Source of the DNA: Stygiobacter sp. RIFOXYC2_FULL_38_25
GTDB lineage: Bacteria > Bacteroidota > Ignavibacteria > Ignavibacteriales > Melioribacteraceae
Reading direction: 5' to 3'
NCBI GenBank assembly: GCA_001803165.1
Contig: MHAZ01000019.1
Location: forward strand, 124,001-188,000
Length of the DNA stretch: 64,000 bases
Shown here: positions 1-9,613 of the stretch, in pieces
Layout of the letters: every line of letters begins with the position of its first letter
Position numbering within the stretch: the first letter of the stretch is position 1
Translations under genes and position numbers: made by a program
Notes under the pieces: generated by a model
Told to the model about the DNA's origin: nothing
What the model saw: the letters and a program-made list of their open reading frames with translations, nothing else
The model's database searches: none

Positions 1-446
1 CTATCAACATAAATAACACCAAATTTTTCATTTTTAGTCATCAACGGAGCGCACATAATTGTTTGTAGTTTCAAATTAATTATGCTCTCGCTTGGATCGC
101 TCGAACCATTAAGTGCCGATTCAATAAATTTTGATTGTCCGGTTTCATAGACATCATTAACAACAGTTGTGGATAATTTGAACAACTCCTGAGGCAGTGT
201 TTTCCCTTCTGCATCTAAGCACAACATGTATTCAAGGTTGCCGTTTTCACTTTTTAAAACTATAAAACCACGTTCCGATTTTGTAATATTTATCGCATTA
301 TTTAGAACTAATTCAAGTACCTCTGACAATACTAAAGAGCTGTTAATTTTCTTTAATATGTCCAGCACTAACTCAAGTTTGGAATTATTGCTTTCCCTTG
401 GTTTAATTGTTTCTTCTATATTTTGTACAAATTCGGAAAGTTTCAA
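1..446 (-). CDS. GAF-domain signalling protein (partial, N-terminus only)
   Basis: This frame is not in the ORF track because it runs off the left edge; I translated it from the reverse strand. It is open from the window edge to the stop upstream of the kinase gene's end. The product begins with about 30 polar residues, followed by a GAF-like domain with motifs such as LVLNNAINITKSERGFIVL and MCAPLMTKNEKFGVIYVD. I chose the TTG at 446 because a GGAG lies 5 nt upstream; a second TTG at 482 is possible but has no ribosome site. It follows the kinase-ATPase-TPR gene after 37 nt, so the two are probably co-transcribed. In related bacteria such GAF proteins continue into sigma-54 activator, cyclase or histidine-kinase domains. 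Which one applies here lies outside the window. Confidence 0.75.
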   Translation of the reverse strand, partial: MKLSEFVQNIEETIKPRESNNSKLELVLDILKKINSSLVLSEVLELVLNNAINITKSERGFIVLKSENGNLEYMLCLDAEGKTLPQELFKLSTTVVNDVYETGQSKFIESALNGSSDPSESIINLKLQTIMCAPLMTKNEKFGVIYVD

Positions 447-483
447 AGCAGCTCCGCTGTTTGTTTTAAATTTATTTTTCAAA

Positions 484-3400
484 CTAGCTTGAATATTTTA
501 ATTCGAATTTAGTAATATCTTTCAAAATCAGATTTAATTCGTCGTTAAGTTTAGCATAACTAGATAAATTTTCAACATCTAATGTGTTTTTTATTTTCAA
601 AACCATTGCCTGGGTTAAATAATAATATTTCTCAGCCTTATAATAATTGCCTCGTTTTACAAAATATTTGCCAGCCAAAAAGATAACCCGCCAAGATAGC
701 GGAGTAATATTTATATTTTTCAACTTTTCCAATGCTCTCTGAATATCATCAAAAGAATCTTGGGTCTTAATTTTCATTTTAAAGAATGCAGCCCAATAGT
801 CCATTTCAATTCCTACAAAAATGTTGTTTTTAGCAAATTCACTTAATTTTTTATCCGTCAATAAACTTTCCGCCTTATCGAGCAATTTCATCTCAATAAA
901 TAAATTAACTAATAAAAAGCTAATGAAAGCATAATTATAATTACTATCTCTTTCATCCGATAATGCTAATTCATCTAAGCTATTTGTTAATAGCTCGATG
1001 GCTGTCTTTTTTTCATCACTTGAGAGTTTAATTAGTCCTTTCAGCAATTCAATTTTCTTATTGTATGATGTTGGAAGCAATTTGTTTTCGGATAATTTAT
1101 TTAACTCGTTAAGAATTGGAAACAATCTACTTACTTCACATAAGGTAAATAATATTTTGCCCTCAAGTAACAATACTTCAGCCAGTTCTACGTAATTGCC
1201 AATATCATTAAATATTAGTTTCGCTTTGGATAAATATTCAACACTTAAATCGTAATTGCATATCTTGAAGTTAACCTCAGCCAGATTTGCTATTGCTATT
1301 CCATATGAATTCTTATCGCCTAAATTTTCGAAGATGGTTTTAGCTCTAGTGTACATTGTAATGGACTTATCATATTCAGCCAGGTCATAATAGAGAACTC
1401 CATAATTAAGAAGTAGTTTCCCTTCGCGTTCTAGATTACCATTTAGCTTATTTAGTTCTAAAGCTTCGCTCCAGAATAATTGGGCGTTTACTAAATCGCC
1501 TTTCATAGCATAAACATTTCCAATATTAATTTTGGCGCCGCAGATTCTATTGGTGAGATTTTCAATGTTGAACAAGTTAATTGCATCATTAAATTTGTTT
1601 ATTGCTGGCGTCGGGTTATTATTATAAAACTCCATTAGACCAATTAATATGGAAGCCTCTCCTCTTGTTTCTGCTTTAATTTCATTCTGAGAAGTAATAC
1701 TCTCGCAAATTGAAAGGGCTTCGTCATATTTGCCTAATTGTAAATTTGCATAACCAATTGAAACAAGAACTTCACATCTTTCTTGAATATCCGAAATGTC
1801 ATCCAGGATTTCATTCAAAGTATCAATACCGCTTTGTAGCTCACCTAGATTTATAAGAACAGTTCCTTTCCTTATTAGCAAAGCCCGCCGTTCTTCGTGT
1901 GTGAGGTTACCGGTTAATGCTTCATCGGATATGCTGTAACAAGAATTATAATCACCATGCAATAAGTATTCTTCGCTGAGATCTGTTTTTATTTTATTTA
2001 GTTTGTCTTCCTCAAAAGGAAGAGTTAATAAATGGCTTAACAGCTCAATGATATATTTATGCGTGGGGACTTTTTTTGCTTTATTTATTTCTATGTAATA
2101 GTGTTTGAAACAATTTTCATAATCCTTTGCCAATTCATAATGATACGCGATAACATAATTACTAACGTTTATGTTTGCCCCAACCAACCAACCTGCGATT
2201 AATATATGATACGGCTGTACGTTTGCAATGTCTGATACTATATAATCTTTATAATTACGAGAATAAAATTCGTATGTGTTGTTTGAGATATTGAGCTGCA
2301 ATATGTTTTCCTCAACTAATTTCGGAATCCTTATGCCGCTTTTTCTGAAAAGTTGCTTTTGAATACTGGTAACAATACTTATGTTTAATGGATTGTTGAG
2401 AATAGCTAGTATTCTAATAAATTCAATTTCATCTTCTGTTAGTATTTTTTTATGATACACGACGAGTTCGTTATTAGAAAGGCTTACAATTTTAGAAATG
2501 TCATTGACATTTTTTAGTATAAAACCTTCATCAAAGTCGTATAGCAAAAGGTAATTACGAACAAGTATTTCGATGAACTTTTTAATGTTGCCCGGTTGTA
2601 AGTCGGTATATTCTTGAATAATACCAAGTAAACTGCGTTGCGGCATTAAATCTGAGCAATTAGTTTCAATAAATTCTTTTGTTTCAACTTCAGAGAATGG
2701 TTTTAAATGTATTATATCAAGTGAGGGATAAAAATCGTTCTTCAATGAAGTTGTCTGCTTCTCTGCGATCAACACCTTAACACCATTTACTACTAGTATT
2801 GGTAATATCAGAGATAACATTTCAATCACAATAGGTTCAAATGTACTCACTTCGTCAACTAGTAAAATAAAGTTCTTCGATTTGGACATTTCGCCCAGAA
2901 CTGCCAAATATTTTTCGATATTTACTTTATCTGGGCTAAATATAATTTGCGCGATTTTCTTTCTAAGCTCTTCAGTTAGATTTGGAAAGACTACTTTGTT
3001 AAAGCAAATAAGTTTGAGTAGCTGTTTTTCCTCTGGCAAAAAATGAAAAAACTGTTCAGAAGAAATGAGTATACAGTTTTCATTTTTTCGGCAGATTTCT
3101 CTAAGCAAAAAAGATTTCCCCGAATTTGACGGACCAACGAAGAGAATTGGTTTATTATTGATAGGATCGGCTATAAAATCCGCGGTATGTTTTAATATTT
3201 CTTCTCTTCCAACAAATACAGTTGCCGCACTCCATCCCATCCACACATCATCTTTTATAGGTATTCCTAAGCTTTTCAGGACGAGCAAACTTGATGAAAA
3301 TCTATTCTCCGGATTACTTTGTAATAATTTTTTAATGACAGAGATATACTTCTGGGATTTTTCATTTTGCGGAAAATCTATTTTGCCGGCAATTTGTTCC

Positions 3401-4059
3401 TTGTATATATCTATTTCATTATCAGAACTGATATGATGTTTATTAAAAATAATTTTATAAAGCAAAGCACCAAGCGAGTATAAATCAACCTTGTAACTAA
3501 GAGGTTCATTGTTTAATACTTCTGGCGCCATAAATTTTAAACTGCCGAAGATTTTATCTCTCTTTTTCGATTTATGAAACGAAAGTCCAAAATCAATTAA
3601 CTTAATTTCATTTGTGGATCTTTTGTAGAGAATATTTTCCGGCTTTAAATCCCCATAAATATAATTAGATTGATGTATGTAAAATAGTGCACAGCATAAT
3701 GAATATATTAATGAATCAACTTCCATTTCAGTTAATTCATTTATCACTCCAACCAGGTTATAACCTTCAAAGTATTCTAGTGCTATATATAAATCGGTTG
3801 GTTCAATTTGAAATCTATCTTCAAGAGTTGGATCAGCGGTGAGCACAATTCCAAAATCGTATGATTTAATTATGTTCGGGTGATTGAAAGTGCGAAGCAC
3901 TAAATGCTCATTTCGAAGATTCTCTTTTTCTAATTCTGAACGCTTATGGGATAGGATTTTGACCGAGACATTTATTTTATTTAAAACATCATAACAAAGG
4001 AATACATGACTCCTGCCCTTTCCAATTTCCTTTAGTACTTTATACCGATGATTGATCAC
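484..4059 (-). CDS. Ser/Thr protein kinase-ATPase-TPR signalling protein
   Basis: This 1191-aa multidomain protein starts at GTG 4059, just before the kinase glycine loop, with no clear Shine-Dalgarno. Residues 6-260 form a Hanks-type kinase: glycine loop EIGKGRSHVF, VAIK-like lysine K34, catalytic D137 in YGDLKPEN and DFG at 156-158. The usual HRD histidine and arginine are replaced by Y and G, so it belongs to the non-RD class. A P-loop ATPase follows (GPSNSGKS at 309-316, Walker-B-like FILLVDEVS). The C-terminal half is helical TPR repeats. The layout recalls PknK/HstK-type kinase-ATPase sensors, in which a GAF module often follows in the same polypeptide. Here the GAF protein is encoded by the next gene. 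It probably acts in the cytoplasm as a signal-integrating kinase; the substrate is unknown. Confidence 0.85.
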   Translation of the reverse strand: MINHRYKVLKEIGKGRSHVFLCYDVLNKINVSVKILSHKRSELEKENLRNEHLVLRTFNHPNIIKSYDFGIVLTADPTLEDRFQIEPTDLYIALEYFEGYNLVGVINELTEMEVDSLIYSLCCALFYIHQSNYIYGDLKPENILYKRSTNEIKLIDFGLSFHKSKKRDKIFGSLKFMAPEVLNNEPLSYKVDLYSLGALLYKIIFNKHHISSDNEIDIYKEQIAGKIDFPQNEKSQKYISVIKKLLQSNPENRFSSSLLVLKSLGIPIKDDVWMGWSAATVFVGREEILKHTADFIADPINNKPILFVGPSNSGKSFLLREICRKNENCILISSEQFFHFLPEEKQLLKLICFNKVVFPNLTEELRKKIAQIIFSPDKVNIEKYLAVLGEMSKSKNFILLVDEVSTFEPIVIEMLSLILPILVVNGVKVLIAEKQTTSLKNDFYPSLDIIHLKPFSEVETKEFIETNCSDLMPQRSLLGIIQEYTDLQPGNIKKFIEILVRNYLLLYDFDEGFILKNVNDISKIVSLSNNELVVYHKKILTEDEIEFIRILAILNNPLNISIVTSIQKQLFRKSGIRIPKLVEENILQLNISNNTYEFYSRNYKDYIVSDIANVQPYHILIAGWLVGANINVSNYVIAYHYELAKDYENCFKHYYIEINKAKKVPTHKYIIELLSHLLTLPFEEDKLNKIKTDLSEEYLLHGDYNSCYSISDEALTGNLTHEERRALLIRKGTVLINLGELQSGIDTLNEILDDISDIQERCEVLVSIGYANLQLGKYDEALSICESITSQNEIKAETRGEASILIGLMEFYNNNPTPAINKFNDAINLFNIENLTNRICGAKINIGNVYAMKGDLVNAQLFWSEALELNKLNGNLEREGKLLLNYGVLYYDLAEYDKSITMYTRAKTIFENLGDKNSYGIAIANLAEVNFKICNYDLSVEYLSKAKLIFNDIGNYVELAEVLLLEGKILFTLCEVSRLFPILNELNKLSENKLLPTSYNKKIELLKGLIKLSSDEKKTAIELLTNSLDELALSDERDSNYNYAFISFLLVNLFIEMKLLDKAESLLTDKKLSEFAKNNIFVGIEMDYWAAFFKMKIKTQDSFDDIQRALEKLKNINITPLSWRVIFLAGKYFVKRGNYYKAEKYYYLTQAMVLKIKNTLDVENLSSYAKLNDELNLILKDITKFELKYSS

Positions 4060-4229
4060 TTTATCTACTACAGTTGGGAATAAATAAAGTTATGAATTTG
4101 AGAGGTCTGAAACTTACAAAGGATAATATGCTTGATAGATGAGGCAATTATTTCAATCCATTTACCTATGAATCCGACATTTGACAAAAAGTTGGATTTA
4201 AATGCAGTAATTAAACAATAGAGACTATG

Positions 4230-5477
4230 TTAATTATTGAGCGAGGATAAATGGGATTCTATCTCAGCTAATAAAGGCTTTGAATGGTTCTTGTGGTAGA
4301 ACTTGAAAGCATTCATTAAATGATTATAAGCGTCTTTTTTATTTCCTTTTTCTTTATACAATAACCCCAATTGATAATTAGTCTCTGCACAATTTAATTC
4401 TTGATTAAGATCGTTATTTAATCTTAAGCTTGTTAATAAAAAGTTTTCTGCTGACGCGTAGTTTCTTTCTCTTAAAGACAATACACCAAGCATTTTATGA
4501 ATATCAGCAAGAGTTAGTTTATCATTTAGCTGGTAACTCAGTACTAAAGATTTCTGAGCATAACTAAAAGCTTCTGCCAAATCACTTTTTTCTAATTGTA
4601 TTTCCGCAATATTTAAATAACACAAATTTGTTATCGGCTGATAACCAAATCGCTTTGAAACTTCCAAACAATCATTATATATATTTAACGCTGCACTATA
4701 ATCCTTTTTATTGCGGTAAATCATTCCAATATTTTGCATAACCTCGGCTTCTCTCCTGGTATCTCCTAATTTTTTGAATTTAGCTAAAGCTTTTTCATAT
4801 AACTCCAACGCCTTAGTCATATTTCCTTCTATATAGGAAATAATTCCAAGATTTACTTCAACCATTCCGGTTAATAAAGGATTTCTTGATTCACCAGAAT
4901 ACATCAAACAATTATTTAATCGAATTGAGCCTGCTTTCAGGTCACCTTTTTCTACATACATAGAACCAATCAAGAACTCACACTGCCCAAGACCATCTTT
5001 TTTATTAGTAACTTCAAAAATGTCGCGCGCTTTTTTGATATTGGTTACCGCGGTTTTCCAATCTGCCTGCTTTATGTGGAATTCTGCAATCAACAATAAC
5101 GCTTCACCCTTTTGATTTTCCATTCCCTTTTCTGAGGCGGAAATTTTAAGTACGATATTTGCAATATCATTTGCAATATCATGCTCTCCCTGAGTAAGAA
5201 GGAGTTTGCCGAACGGCAATAAAAAATCAACATATTTTTTAAGCGACAGTTTCTTTTCTACAAACGTAATTAATGTATCCGTCAGTAATCTAACTTTTTC
5301 AGAAAGGATTGACTCCTTGAAATAAAAGTCAAATAATTCATCTGAAGAACAATCTGAAGGCAATTTTGGATGCAATGTATTCAAGATGGTACTAGTATAT
5401 TCGTCAACATCCTTCTTAGATAGATAGATTTTAATCAACGAATTCAGATCTACTATAAATTTATTTTTTTCATTCAT
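4230..5477 (-). CDS. TPR-repeat protein
   Basis: The ORF opens at 5501, but the ATG at 5477 (MNEKNKFIVD) has a GGA 6 nt upstream and is the better start, giving about 415 aa. There is no signal peptide. Most of the chain is tandem 40-residue TPR-like units, for example LGIISYIEGNMTKALELYEK followed by YRNKKDYSAALNIYNDCLEV. These resemble the TPR half of the neighbouring kinase and of the Rap/MalT type. It is transcribed in the same direction as the kinase, with a gap of about 170 nt. It may be a partner or scaffold of the kinase module, but this is inference from position only. Confidence 0.8.
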   Translation of the reverse strand: MNEKNKFIVDLNSLIKIYLSKKDVDEYTSTILNTLHPKLPSDCSSDELFDFYFKESILSEKVRLLTDTLITFVEKKLSLKKYVDFLLPFGKLLLTQGEHDIANDIANIVLKISASEKGMENQKGEALLLIAEFHIKQADWKTAVTNIKKARDIFEVTNKKDGLGQCEFLIGSMYVEKGDLKAGSIRLNNCLMYSGESRNPLLTGMVEVNLGIISYIEGNMTKALELYEKALAKFKKLGDTRREAEVMQNIGMIYRNKKDYSAALNIYNDCLEVSKRFGYQPITNLCYLNIAEIQLEKSDLAEAFSYAQKSLVLSYQLNDKLTLADIHKMLGVLSLRERNYASAENFLLTSLRLNNDLNQELNCAETNYQLGLLYKEKGNKKDAYNHLMNAFKFYHKNHSKPLLAEIESHLSSLNN

Positions 5478-5627
5478 AATTATTCCGATCATATAAACCA
5501 TTGAATATTGTTATTTGTTAAACAACGGTTTCCTATCATTAAGTGAAATACTTTCGCTAATTGTTTTTAATTAGCTACTCAATCATGAACTATATTTTCT
5601 CTTAGAAGCATTGTGCTAGACAATTAT

Positions 5628-6209
5628 TTATCTACAAAAACCAAATCTAGAAAAGTGAGGAATTACAGCTCCTTCAACCTTCAGAATTCCATCCTTTGTG
5701 TTAACTTCTAATTTATCATACTGAACAAATTCATATTGCCCAGACGGGCTAAGGTAAACAAATCTTACAGAGTTCGGATTGATACCTTTTAAATTAAGTC
5801 CACTATATTCTAAATCTAGCGATAAAGCATTAGTAAACACCATGCTCGGTCCAAAGGTAACCTCAGTCGAGGAATTACTTAGCTCCATACTCAAATTCTT
5901 AGTTCCAATAAAAGCACCGGTCGGAATTTTAAGATGAGCTTTAATTCCGAAATTATTTTCAGAATACTCTATTTCTATTTCACCGCCTCTATTACCGTTA
6001 ATTCTTTCCACCTTAAGTAAGGAAGCTAAAATACCAGACGATTTTTTAAGATTCACTGGCAATGAGATAAGCTGTAAATTTTGAGAATCGTCCATTTTTA
6101 CAGTTTCTGCTAATTTTGAACTTTGCGACGGTTCTAGAATCCCGTCTTGTTTATTGCATCCCCAAAAAACTATCAATAAGGTGGAGAACAACAAAAAGTA
6201 CTTTTTCAT
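5628..6209 (-). CDS. Putative lipoprotein with ZU5-like beta domain
   Basis: This 193-aa protein has a clear lipoprotein signal, MKKYFLLFSTLLIVFWGC, with the lipidated cysteine at residue 18. After a low-complexity linker, the region from about residue 75 (GGEIEIEYSENNFGIKAHL) onward has alternating hydrophobic residues typical of a beta-sandwich. It resembles the ZU5-like domains found in many Bacteroidota and Ignavibacteria lipoproteins, and it ends soon after AVIPHFSRFGF. No catalytic motif is visible. The protein is likely exported and membrane-anchored. It is a single gene with no obvious operon partner, and its function is unknown. Confidence 0.7.
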   Translation of the reverse strand: MKKYFLLFSTLLIVFWGCNKQDGILEPSQSSKLAETVKMDDSQNLQLISLPVNLKKSSGILASLLKVERINGNRGGEIEIEYSENNFGIKAHLKIPTGAFIGTKNLSMELSNSSTEVTFGPSMVFTNALSLDLEYSGLNLKGINPNSVRFVYLSPSGQYEFVQYDKLEVNTKDGILKVEGAVIPHFSRFGFCR

Positions 6210-6352
6210 ATTATATACCTCATATTTATTTAATCCTTTATACTGCAGTATATAATAGCCAGTCCATCAGTGATTGTCAATATGACTGAAGGTATTATAT
6301 GTGCAAAATCACAATATATTTTTATAAATAATTCGTTAATAAGAAAACAGAA

Positions 6353-6415
6353 GAGACCCCAGCCGAGAGTCTCCTCTATACTAAGAAATAAGGGAACCCC
6401 AGCCGTAGAGTTTCC
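6353..6415 (-). terminator. Tandem pair of related hairpins
   Basis: Two hairpins of nearly the same sequence lie 19 nt apart: 6353-6373 (GAGAC/GTCTC stem) and 6393-6415 (GGAA/TTCC stem). Both have the loop CGGCTGGGG when read on the minus strand. T-rich sequence follows each on the minus strand. They lie directly downstream of the small membrane ORF at 6476-6613 and could end its transcript. The duplication of stem and loop is unusual. Confidence 0.5.
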
Positions 6416-6475
6416 TTGCTATCATTTCAATACTATTGTTTTTTAATGTAGAATATCTCACTCAGCAATTCCCAT

Positions 6476-6613
6476 TTATCTTTTATTAACGGAAATCGAA
6501 TACGCTCTTTTTTTTCTTTTGACTTTACTGGCAAGAAATAGAGATACAAAAAGAATCAGAACCGTTAAAAAGAATATGCTAAGCGAAGAATAAATGATTT
6601 CTGTTAAGACCAT
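6476..6613 (-). CDS. Small single-pass membrane protein (45 aa)
   Basis: This ORF is too short for the track. It starts at ATG 6613 with a GGA 6 nt upstream (TGGAATTAATATG) and ends at TAA 6476. Residues 5-28 form one hydrophobic helix (MVLTEIIYSSLSIFFLTVLI...) followed by the basic stretch KVKRKKR, which predicts a helix with a cytoplasmic C-terminal tail. Paired hairpins follow the stop, so gene plus terminator make a plausible unit. I do not recognise a family. The ribosome site and the positive-inside pattern argue for a real gene. Confidence 0.45.
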   Translation of the reverse strand: MVLTEIIYSSLSIFFLTVLILFVSLFLASKVKRKKRAYSISVNKR

Positions 6614-6919
6614 ATTAATTCCATTAAAGGATATAAGTGACTATTTTTATAAAAGGATATATAATATTTTTATATAAAAAGACTAAGTGAACGTTTAAAT
6701 ATACAAAATCGTAATCTATTGTCAAATTGTTTTTTGCAGCTACAAATTAATTTTAGAAGTTTCCGTGTACTATGGAATAGTAAAATATTGTGCGGCTTCG
6801 TCACGTTAGAATAATTCCAAATGTCTCCCAAGGATGTTGGTTTTTAAAAACTAGTCCCATTTTTTTAACTGAAAATCTAGAGGCTTTTATATTTCTCTTG
6901 AACATCTCATTATACATTC
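6614..6919. other. Intergenic stretch
   Basis: This is AT-rich DNA between the small membrane ORF and the UroD remnant. I see the ribosome site of the small ORF and a few residual codons past the remnant's stop, but no other gene or strong hairpin. Confidence 0.5.
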
Positions 6920-7866
6920 CTACATGTTAAATGTAGATTTCATCGCAAAATGGTTTTCATCTGAGATATAGCTTGGGATGCTGTTACCAGAAACAAGTGC
7001 ATATCTACCTCTCTCAGCACTTCGTTCTAACATTTTTAATGAACTTTTGACAATATTTTCTGTAGTGCTTCTTACAAGAAAATCTGAATCAATGCCACCA
7101 AAAATTGCAATATCTGAGTCCCACAACTCATATGCATCTTCTATTGGAATGATTCAATCTTCGAAAGAATGCTTTGCAGCTAATACAGATCATAAATAAT
7201 GTCCTTCATAACATTTTTTACCAGTCAACAGGAATGCAAAATTGCACACTGTCGGCGTTATGAATAGTCTCCACAATTTTTTTATGCCGAGAGAATACCC
7301 ATCTCCTTAGCATATCAGACGAAAGCATTGCCTGATTCTTAAACCCCCAATCATCATTTACAATACAAGCACCTATTGTTTCGATTGACGCAACAATTTC
7401 ATATAAGAGGAAAAATCTGGGACCTATGGCACTAAATATTTGTATGGTAAGTTCTTCATCCATTAAGCACAGAATGCACAAATTTTCAAATCCTATTAAA
7501 TCAATAACATTTGCCAACACACCACCATTGCCGCTCGCAATTAGTTTCATTCAGTAGGGTAAATAACTTTTTAGATCAGAGTAGATTTAATAATCGCCCT
7601 CATCTGCATTTGGTTAAGAATATTTTTCGAAACTTTCACGGTCGGTTATTACACAACCGGAATTAAGTGCTATGCTTTCTTTCTTTTCACTTCTCACATG
7701 GGAAAGATTAACTTATTCGTTCGAACAGCACATGCCTATCTGAAGTATCTAAACTTTCAATTCAGGAAAGTTTTTCAACAAACATGTCATTAAGCGCAGA
7801 TTCAAAAAGGGTTGGACGGGCTGGTGATTTTCGCTGTAATACCTTTATAACGTTTTCACAATCTGG
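6920..7866 (-). pseudogene. Decayed UroD-family (MtaA/CmuA-like) methyltransferase gene
   Basis: Pieces of one uroporphyrinogen-decarboxylase-like protein appear in order on the minus strand but in broken frames. An N-terminal piece near 7857-7770 reads NVIKVLQRKSPARPTLFE. The 110-aa ORF at 7218-7550 contains EIVASIETIGACIVNDDWGF. A C-terminal piece runs through AKHSFED, an in-frame TGA, then IIPIEDAYELW and into the track ORF at 6920-7126 (IAIFGGIDSDFLVRST). The stretch after the HKKIVETIHNAD helix, where the family has its metal-binding HSCG segment, is missing or scrambled. Such proteins move methyl groups to or from corrinoid proteins. The remnant lies beside the B12-type genes at 7965-9613 on the same strand, so it was probably part of that operon. 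It looks non-functional. Confidence 0.8.
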
Positions 7867-7964
7867 CTGAAAGTTTTGACTACGCTTATAAATAATATTG
7901 CCCCCACGATTAACCGCTCAATTAACAAATCATCTAATAAACTGAGCGATACATCTATTAAATT

Positions 7965-8729
7965 CTATTTAGTCGAATGCAGTATTCTCAACTTATTTTT
8001 TTTCGAATCGTTAATGAGTCTTTGTGTACAATCTTTAATAGTACACTCGTCACAACTGTAATCTGAAAATTTAACATTGTGTCCACCACCTATTATCCCG
8101 CTGATGGATTTAATTGGTTGCATAAGCGCCATTTCAGTCAAACTTATTCCGCAGAAGTTTCCAGGTAAAAGCGAGAATAGGAGATGCTGTTCATCAACCT
8201 TCCAGTTACAATAACCGGGGCTATATCCATTGGTAACTTTAAATCCGCTTTTTCTCATTTGCTCAGTAATATGATCGTGCAGAACATTTGCAGAAGATTC
8301 AACTGCTTCAGATGCTACAGTATCATAGACATATCCCAATAATGGATCACCATTTCTAATTAATTCTTTCGAATATGATTCCATTTCAGAGCCAATTGTA
8401 ACACAAAAAACAGCCATACTTTCAGACCTTTTAAGGAACCCGGTTACAATTTTTCCGAGATTGAAAAACTTGTCTCCAATTAAAAGTCCGCTACTGTTGC
8501 CTGCTTTCTGCTTTGTATTAAGTATTCTGTATCCCGCTCTTATATTTATTTTTTTTCGCAGATCAGTAATAGCTGATCCAATTAAATTACTAAAATGCTC
8601 AGGTATTTGGTTAGATTGATAACCAAGCAGAATTTCAATTTCGTTTATATCTATAGAAATATCTTCGTAAGAGATAATTACTTCGAATGTATTTTCCCCA
8701 AGCTCCTTTTCCGGTAGATTTTTTTTCAT
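7965..8729 (-). CDS. MetH reactivation-domain-like protein (B12 reductive activation)
   Basis: This 254-aa protein matches the AdoMet-binding activation domain of cobalamin-dependent methionine synthase, here as a separate protein. Diagnostic stretches are TNGYSPGYCNWKVDEQHLLF, LLPGNFCGISLTEMALMQP and KSISGIIGGGHNV. In the family the first and third bind AdoMet and shape the cobalamin cavity. The C-terminus adds a cysteine cluster, CDECTIKDC, as seen in stand-alone versions that may carry a metal centre. Its start overlaps the end of the homocysteine methyltransferase gene by 4 nt, so the two are translationally coupled. It probably re-methylates cob(II)alamin that has become inactive. No corrinoid-binding subunit is present nearby. 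Confidence 0.8.
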   Translation of the reverse strand: MKKNLPEKELGENTFEVIISYEDISIDINEIEILLGYQSNQIPEHFSNLIGSAITDLRKKINIRAGYRILNTKQKAGNSSGLLIGDKFFNLGKIVTGFLKRSESMAVFCVTIGSEMESYSKELIRNGDPLLGYVYDTVASEAVESSANVLHDHITEQMRKSGFKVTNGYSPGYCNWKVDEQHLLFSLLPGNFCGISLTEMALMQPIKSISGIIGGGHNVKFSDYSCDECTIKDCTQRLINDSKKNKLRILHSTK

Positions 8730-9613
8730 TTTCTGCTTCGGATTTCAGCCGCGATGGCTGTTATATGCAGAGGAGTAGTTCCGCAGCATCCGCCGATAAT
8801 ATTTGCGCCGCAATCAATTAATTCGTTAACTCTGTTTGCCATCATTTCAGGTGTTTCCGGGTAACTTACTTTATTATCTACAAATACTGGCAGACCGGCA
8901 TTTGCTTGTACAAGAACTGGAGTAGCCTGATCAACGGCGCGAATTTCTTTTACGATACCAATCATGTTTTCTATTCCGTTACCACAGTTTGTTCCAATTA
9001 TGTCAGCACCGACATTTTTCATCGCCAATACCATTTCACCCGGCGAAATTCCCATCATTGTTGTGAAATCTCCTGTGGCTGTTTTATCAAAAGTAAATGT
9101 GCACGCAACACATAGGCTTGTAGCAGCTTTTGCAGCCCGAACTGCAATTGATGCTTCTTGTACATCCGTCATTGTTTCAATACAAATTGCATCAACACCG
9201 CCTTTTTTCAAAGCTTCGGCTTGAAGTGAAAAACCATCGTATAATTCACTTTCAGTTGTTTCTCCTAACATCAGCATAGAACCGGAAGGTCCAATTGACC
9301 CAAGTACAAAATGATTATCACCGGCAGCTTCCCGCGAGATTTCCGCCGCTGCATTGTTCAATTCAATTGTGCGTTTATCGAGTCTATAATGTCTCAAACG
9401 AAACGGAGATCCGCCAAAACTATTTGTAAGAATTATATCCGCTCCAGCATCAATGTAACTTTTGGCTATTGCAAACACATCCTCTCTGTGGGCGACATTC
9501 CATAGTTCCGGGCATTCACCCTGCTTCAGACCACGTTGATATAAGTAGGTGCCCCACGCTCCATCTGAAACAAGTACTTTACCTTTTTCAATTTCTTCTA
9601 GTACTGATTTCAT
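8726..9613 (-). CDS. Homocysteine S-methyltransferase (split MetH Hcy-binding module)
   Basis: This 295-aa TIM-barrel protein is of the homocysteine-methyltransferase family (Pfam S-methyl_trans). Zinc-ligand cysteines are visible in GTNCGNG and in the C-terminal GGCCGTTP motif. The N-terminus LVSDGAWGTYL and the ADIILTNSFGG segment fit the family. It has the size of the first MetH domain alone, with no folate, cobalamin or activation domain attached. The following gene supplies the activation domain, with a 4-nt overlap. The expected reaction is methyl transfer to homocysteine to form methionine, with the methyl donor delivered by a separate corrinoid protein. A donor such as S-methylmethionine (MmuM-like) is an alternative, but the B12-type neighbours argue against it. 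Confidence 0.85.
   Translation of the reverse strand: MKSVLEEIEKGKVLVSDGAWGTYLYQRGLKQGECPELWNVAHREDVFAIAKSYIDAGADIILTNSFGGSPFRLRHYRLDKRTIELNNAAAEISREAAGDNHFVLGSIGPSGSMLMLGETTESELYDGFSLQAEALKKGGVDAICIETMTDVQEASIAVRAAKAATSLCVACTFTFDKTATGDFTTMMGISPGEMVLAMKNVGADIIGTNCGNGIENMIGIVKEIRAVDQATPVLVQANAGLPVFVDNKVSYPETPEMMANRVNELIDCGANIIGGCCGTTPLHITAIAAEIRSRK

Noticed and set aside
226-492. Plus-strand ORF of 88 aa
   Set aside because: It is the shadow of the minus-strand GAF-domain frame, which is open to the window edge and shows clear domain motifs.
6920-7550. Two separate small genes (68 and 110 aa)
   Set aside because: Both are in-order pieces of one UroD-family protein, with intervening coding sequence broken by a stop and frame shifts.
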